From NCBI RefSeq assembly GCF_030503875.2, contig NZ_CP129968.2, forward strand, positions 1,824,001 through 1,888,000: a stretch of 64,000 nucleotides of DNA, written 5' to 3'. This DNA is from Marivirga arenosa. GTDB taxonomy: Bacteria; Bacteroidota; Bacteroidia; Cytophagales; Cyclobacteriaceae. Numbering within the stretch: the stretch's first letter is position 1; every line of letters starts with the position of its first letter. Below are positions 61,881 through 64,000 of this stretch, piece after piece. The position numbers and the translations under genes were made by a program. The notes below the pieces were generated by a model. The model did no database searches. It was not told the DNA's origin and worked only from the letters and a program-made list of their open reading frames with translations.

Positions 61881-64000
61881 TTTGTTTCTGTTAAATATTG
61901 TAATTCAATTGAAATGTTGGCGATCTCTTTTTTGAGTTCTAAATTGGTTTTTTGAATGTTGTAAAGAGCATTTAAATTTTGTACGAATTCGTAAAAGTTT
62001 AACTCTCCAATTCTTAAAGCCTCAGATGAGGATGATTCAAGATTTTCTAATTGATCAATCATAGCAGAACTTTTAGACAAGAGTCGTTCATAATTCTGAT
62101 AATCTTTTTTTGCAATAATCAATCGTTGACTTCTCTCATAATTCTGCCAATCGATTGTCGATTTTTGTATTTCTTTTTCAATTTTTAATTCTTGAATGTT
62201 TCCTTTCACATTATTGTAGAAGATTGGTATACTTAATCCAATCTGGAAGCTTTGAAATCCAGTTATATTATTCAAACTTTGATTCACGTATCCTACATAG
62301 GCTTCAGGAAAATACTGTGCTTTACTTACTTTGATTGAACTACTAATCGTTTTCATCTGCTGTTTATTTCTGAGAGTAAAGGCAGGATCAAGAGTCAATG
62401 AATCAAGAGAATTACTCCATTCATATCTGCTATATTGACTGATGGAATCAGGTAGCTCATTACAAAAACAAAGCTGTTTCAAATTTTTAGTATTTTCGTT
62501 TAAAAGCTTTTTTCCTTTTATTAATTCATTTTCAATACTCATTAATTGACCCGATATACTGAGGATTTCCAGCTTTCCACTCTCACCTTCTTCAATCATT
62601 TCTTTAGCTTGTTTCATGCTTTTCTGTAAAAGATCCGATTGATCCTCTAAAAACCGTACTTGTCTTTTACTATATGTCCAGTTATTCCAAGCTTTTCTGA
62701 TATCAGCAGCTACTTGTTTTTTAGCTAGATGATATTCTTTGTTTGCTAGTTCGATTTGATGATCCGCCATTTCGGATCTTCTAAAATTAGCAGGTACATT
62801 TCCAATAGATTGTTGAATCGTCCAACTATTATCAATTAAAGGACCGTCTAACTGACCTCTTTGATAATTTATATTGGTGGAAGGAATTTGAAAAGCTTGG
62901 GTTTTAAAACTTTTAGCCTGTTCTATTTTTAGTTGTGCATTGATCACATGAGGATTTTTTTCCATAGCATTAGTGATCATACTTTCTAAAACTTGAGGAT
63001 CATTTTTATCCTGTGCTTGTAACTCATGATTCAGTCCTGAAATACTCAGCAAGCATAGGATTATGATAGGTATAATCTTACCACTCATTTTTACTTTATT
63101 GATTAAATAATATAAAGCAGGCAGCACGACTAGCGTTAAAAAAGTAGCTGTAATTAATCCTCCAATTACTACTGTAGCCAATGGTTTTTGAACCTCTGCT
63201 CCGCTTGAAGTTGAAACAGCCATAGGTAAGAAACCTAAAGAAGCTACTAGTGCAGTCATGACAACAGGTCTTAAACGATCAGCACTTCCTTTTTTAATGA
63301 GTTTGATCAAGTCCATTTCTTTTTCTTCTGCTTTTAAGTCATTCAAATGACTGATTAATACAATTCCGTTTAATACGGCTACACCGAAAAGAGCGATGAA
63401 ACCTACTCCGGCAGAAATACTAAATGGCATGTCGCGTAACCATAAAGCTAAGACTCCGCCAATGGCTGATAGGGGTACGGCAACATAGATTAAAAGCGCA
63501 TATTTAATTTTACCAAAAGCAAAGTATAAGAGTATGAAAATCAGAGCTAAAGCTACCGGAACGGCTATAGATAAACGTTTACTTGCCTTTTCTAGAGTTT
63601 CAAACTGACCTCCATACTTAATAGAATAGCCCGGATCCATTTTGAGATTTTCATCTAATTTACTCTCAATATCTGCTACAAGTCCCGCAATATCACGGTC
63701 TCTAACATTCACACCTACTACTACTCTTCTGCGAGTATCATCTCTGGAGATCTGTAGTGGACCTTCTTGATATTCCCATGAAGCCACCTCTGATAAAGGA
63801 ATAATTGTGCCATCTTTGCTTTTAATAGTAAGCTGATCTAGGTTTATGGAATTTCTGAAAGATTCACTCAATCTCACTACTAATTCAAACTTTCTTTCTC
63901 CTTCAAAAACAAATCCTGCATTTTCACCAGCATATGAGGCTCTTACAATACTGTTTAATTCTTCAATAGAAACGCCATATTGAGCGGCTTTCCTTCTATT
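61877..64000 (-). CDS. CusA/CzcA-type RND pump fused to a TolC-like channel, N-terminus beyond window
   Basis: The visible 707 residues are the C-terminal part of a larger gene; the frame is open to base 64000 (GENAGFVFEGERKFELVVRL precedes the GTG at 63877), so no start is claimed. About the first 305 are the end of a heavy-metal RND pump (DTRRRVVVGVNVRDRDIAG, GVAVLNGIVLISHLNDLK, ADRLRPVVMTALVASLGFLPMA, VVIGGLITATFLTLVVLPALYYL). A further hydrophobic segment then leads into a TolC-family outer-membrane factor with long helices to the end (from about QDKNDPQVLESMITNAMEKNPHV). So one polypeptide joins the inner-membrane pump to its channel. I infer export of copper, silver, zinc or cobalt. Confidence 0.9.
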   Translation of the reverse strand, partial: NRRKAAQYGVSIEELNSIVRASYAGENAGFVFEGERKFELVVRLSESFRNSINLDQLTIKSKDGTIIPLSEVASWEYQEGPLQISRDDTRRRVVVGVNVRDRDIAGLVADIESKLDENLKMDPGYSIKYGGQFETLEKASKRLSIAVPVALALIFILLYFAFGKIKYALLIYVAVPLSAIGGVLALWLRDMPFSISAGVGFIALFGVAVLNGIVLISHLNDLKAEEKEMDLIKLIKKGSADRLRPVVMTALVASLGFLPMAVSTSSGAEVQKPLATVVIGGLITATFLTLVVLPALYYLINKVKMSGKIIPIIILCLLSISGLNHELQAQDKNDPQVLESMITNAMEKNPHVINAQLKIEQAKSFKTQAFQIPSTNINYQRGQLDGPLIDNSWTIQQSIGNVPANFRRSEMADHQIELANKEYHLAKKQVAADIRKAWNNWTYSKRQVRFLEDQSDLLQKSMKQAKEMIEEGESGKLEILSISGQLMSIENELIKGKKLLNENTKNLKQLCFCNELPDSISQYSRYEWSNSLDSLTLDPAFTLRNKQQMKTISSSIKVSKAQYFPEAYVGYVNQSLNNITGFQSFQIGLSIPIFYNNVKGNIQELKIEKEIQKSTIDWQNYERSQRLIIAKKDYQNYERLLSKSSAMIDQLENLESSSSEALRIGELNFYEFVQNLNALYNIQKTNLELKKEIANISIELQYLTETK

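Overview
The window comes from an AT-rich member of the Bacteroidota, most likely a marine gliding-type Cytophagales (Marivirga or Cyclobacteriaceae-like; the family is my inference). The evidence: signal peptides ending in AQ, no Shine-Dalgarno signals before most genes, promoters of the Bacteroidota type (TTTG, 19-20 bases, TAnnTTTG), and typical families such as TPR-CHAT proteins, PD40-OmpA proteins, Bacteroidota LptD, an M56-TonB fusion and a CusA-TolC fusion. I see no insertion sequence, prophage, rRNA or CRISPR array. The window cuts two genes: a SnoaL-like gene at the left end and a CusA-TolC fusion at the right end.

Layout. 1-2323: SnoaL-like tail, YdcZ-type transporter, secreted M1 peptidase. 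2474-10840: three-gene envelope operon (TPR-CHAT putative protease, PD40/OmpA protein, large exported protein of unknown function) closed by a strong terminator. 10886-14549: beta-barrel protein and bioF-bioD-bioA. 14632-16310: two identical tRNA-Glu genes, gap and a tiny membrane protein gene next to smc. 16312-24463: smc, carotenoid oxygenase, SpoIIE-type phosphatase, small membrane-anchored protein. 24447-26584: BlaI / M56-TonB / small exported protein, with a palindromic operator inside the promoter. 26636-31254: Na+/H+ antiporter and TPR histidine kinase. 31432-35487: NUDIX hydrolase and hisG-hisD-hisC, preceded by an unannotated histidine-rich leader peptide and attenuator-like hairpins. 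35601-40248: Mpo1-like and YigZ genes, then a compact glycan module (acyltransferase-like protein, flippase, glycosyltransferase, low-molecular-weight tyrosine phosphatase). 40276-44787: lptD divergent from an amidase and an MCE/MlaD protein. 44831-53510: acyl-CoA carboxyltransferase, SirB1-like protein, Sfp-type PPTase, WD40 protein, DivIVA protein, folB, FMN glutamate-synthase-like protein, hutU. 53564-59643: DUF4174 protein, icmF, a beta-helix membrane protein, an orphan antitoxin-like gene. 59818-64000: rlmF, then an RND metal-efflux adaptor and a pump fused to its own TolC-like partner.

How the parts work together. Several loci serve the envelope: LPS export (LptD), lipid transport (MCE), wall cleavage (amidase), glycan export and metal efflux. 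A second theme is acyl-CoA and amino-acid catabolism (carboxyltransferase, IcmF, HutU), which depends on biotin and cobalamin. The signals most worth following are the his leader peptide, the operator within the blaI promoter, and the TPR-CHAT/PD40-OmpA/unknown operon. The last is the best candidate here for an undescribed system.
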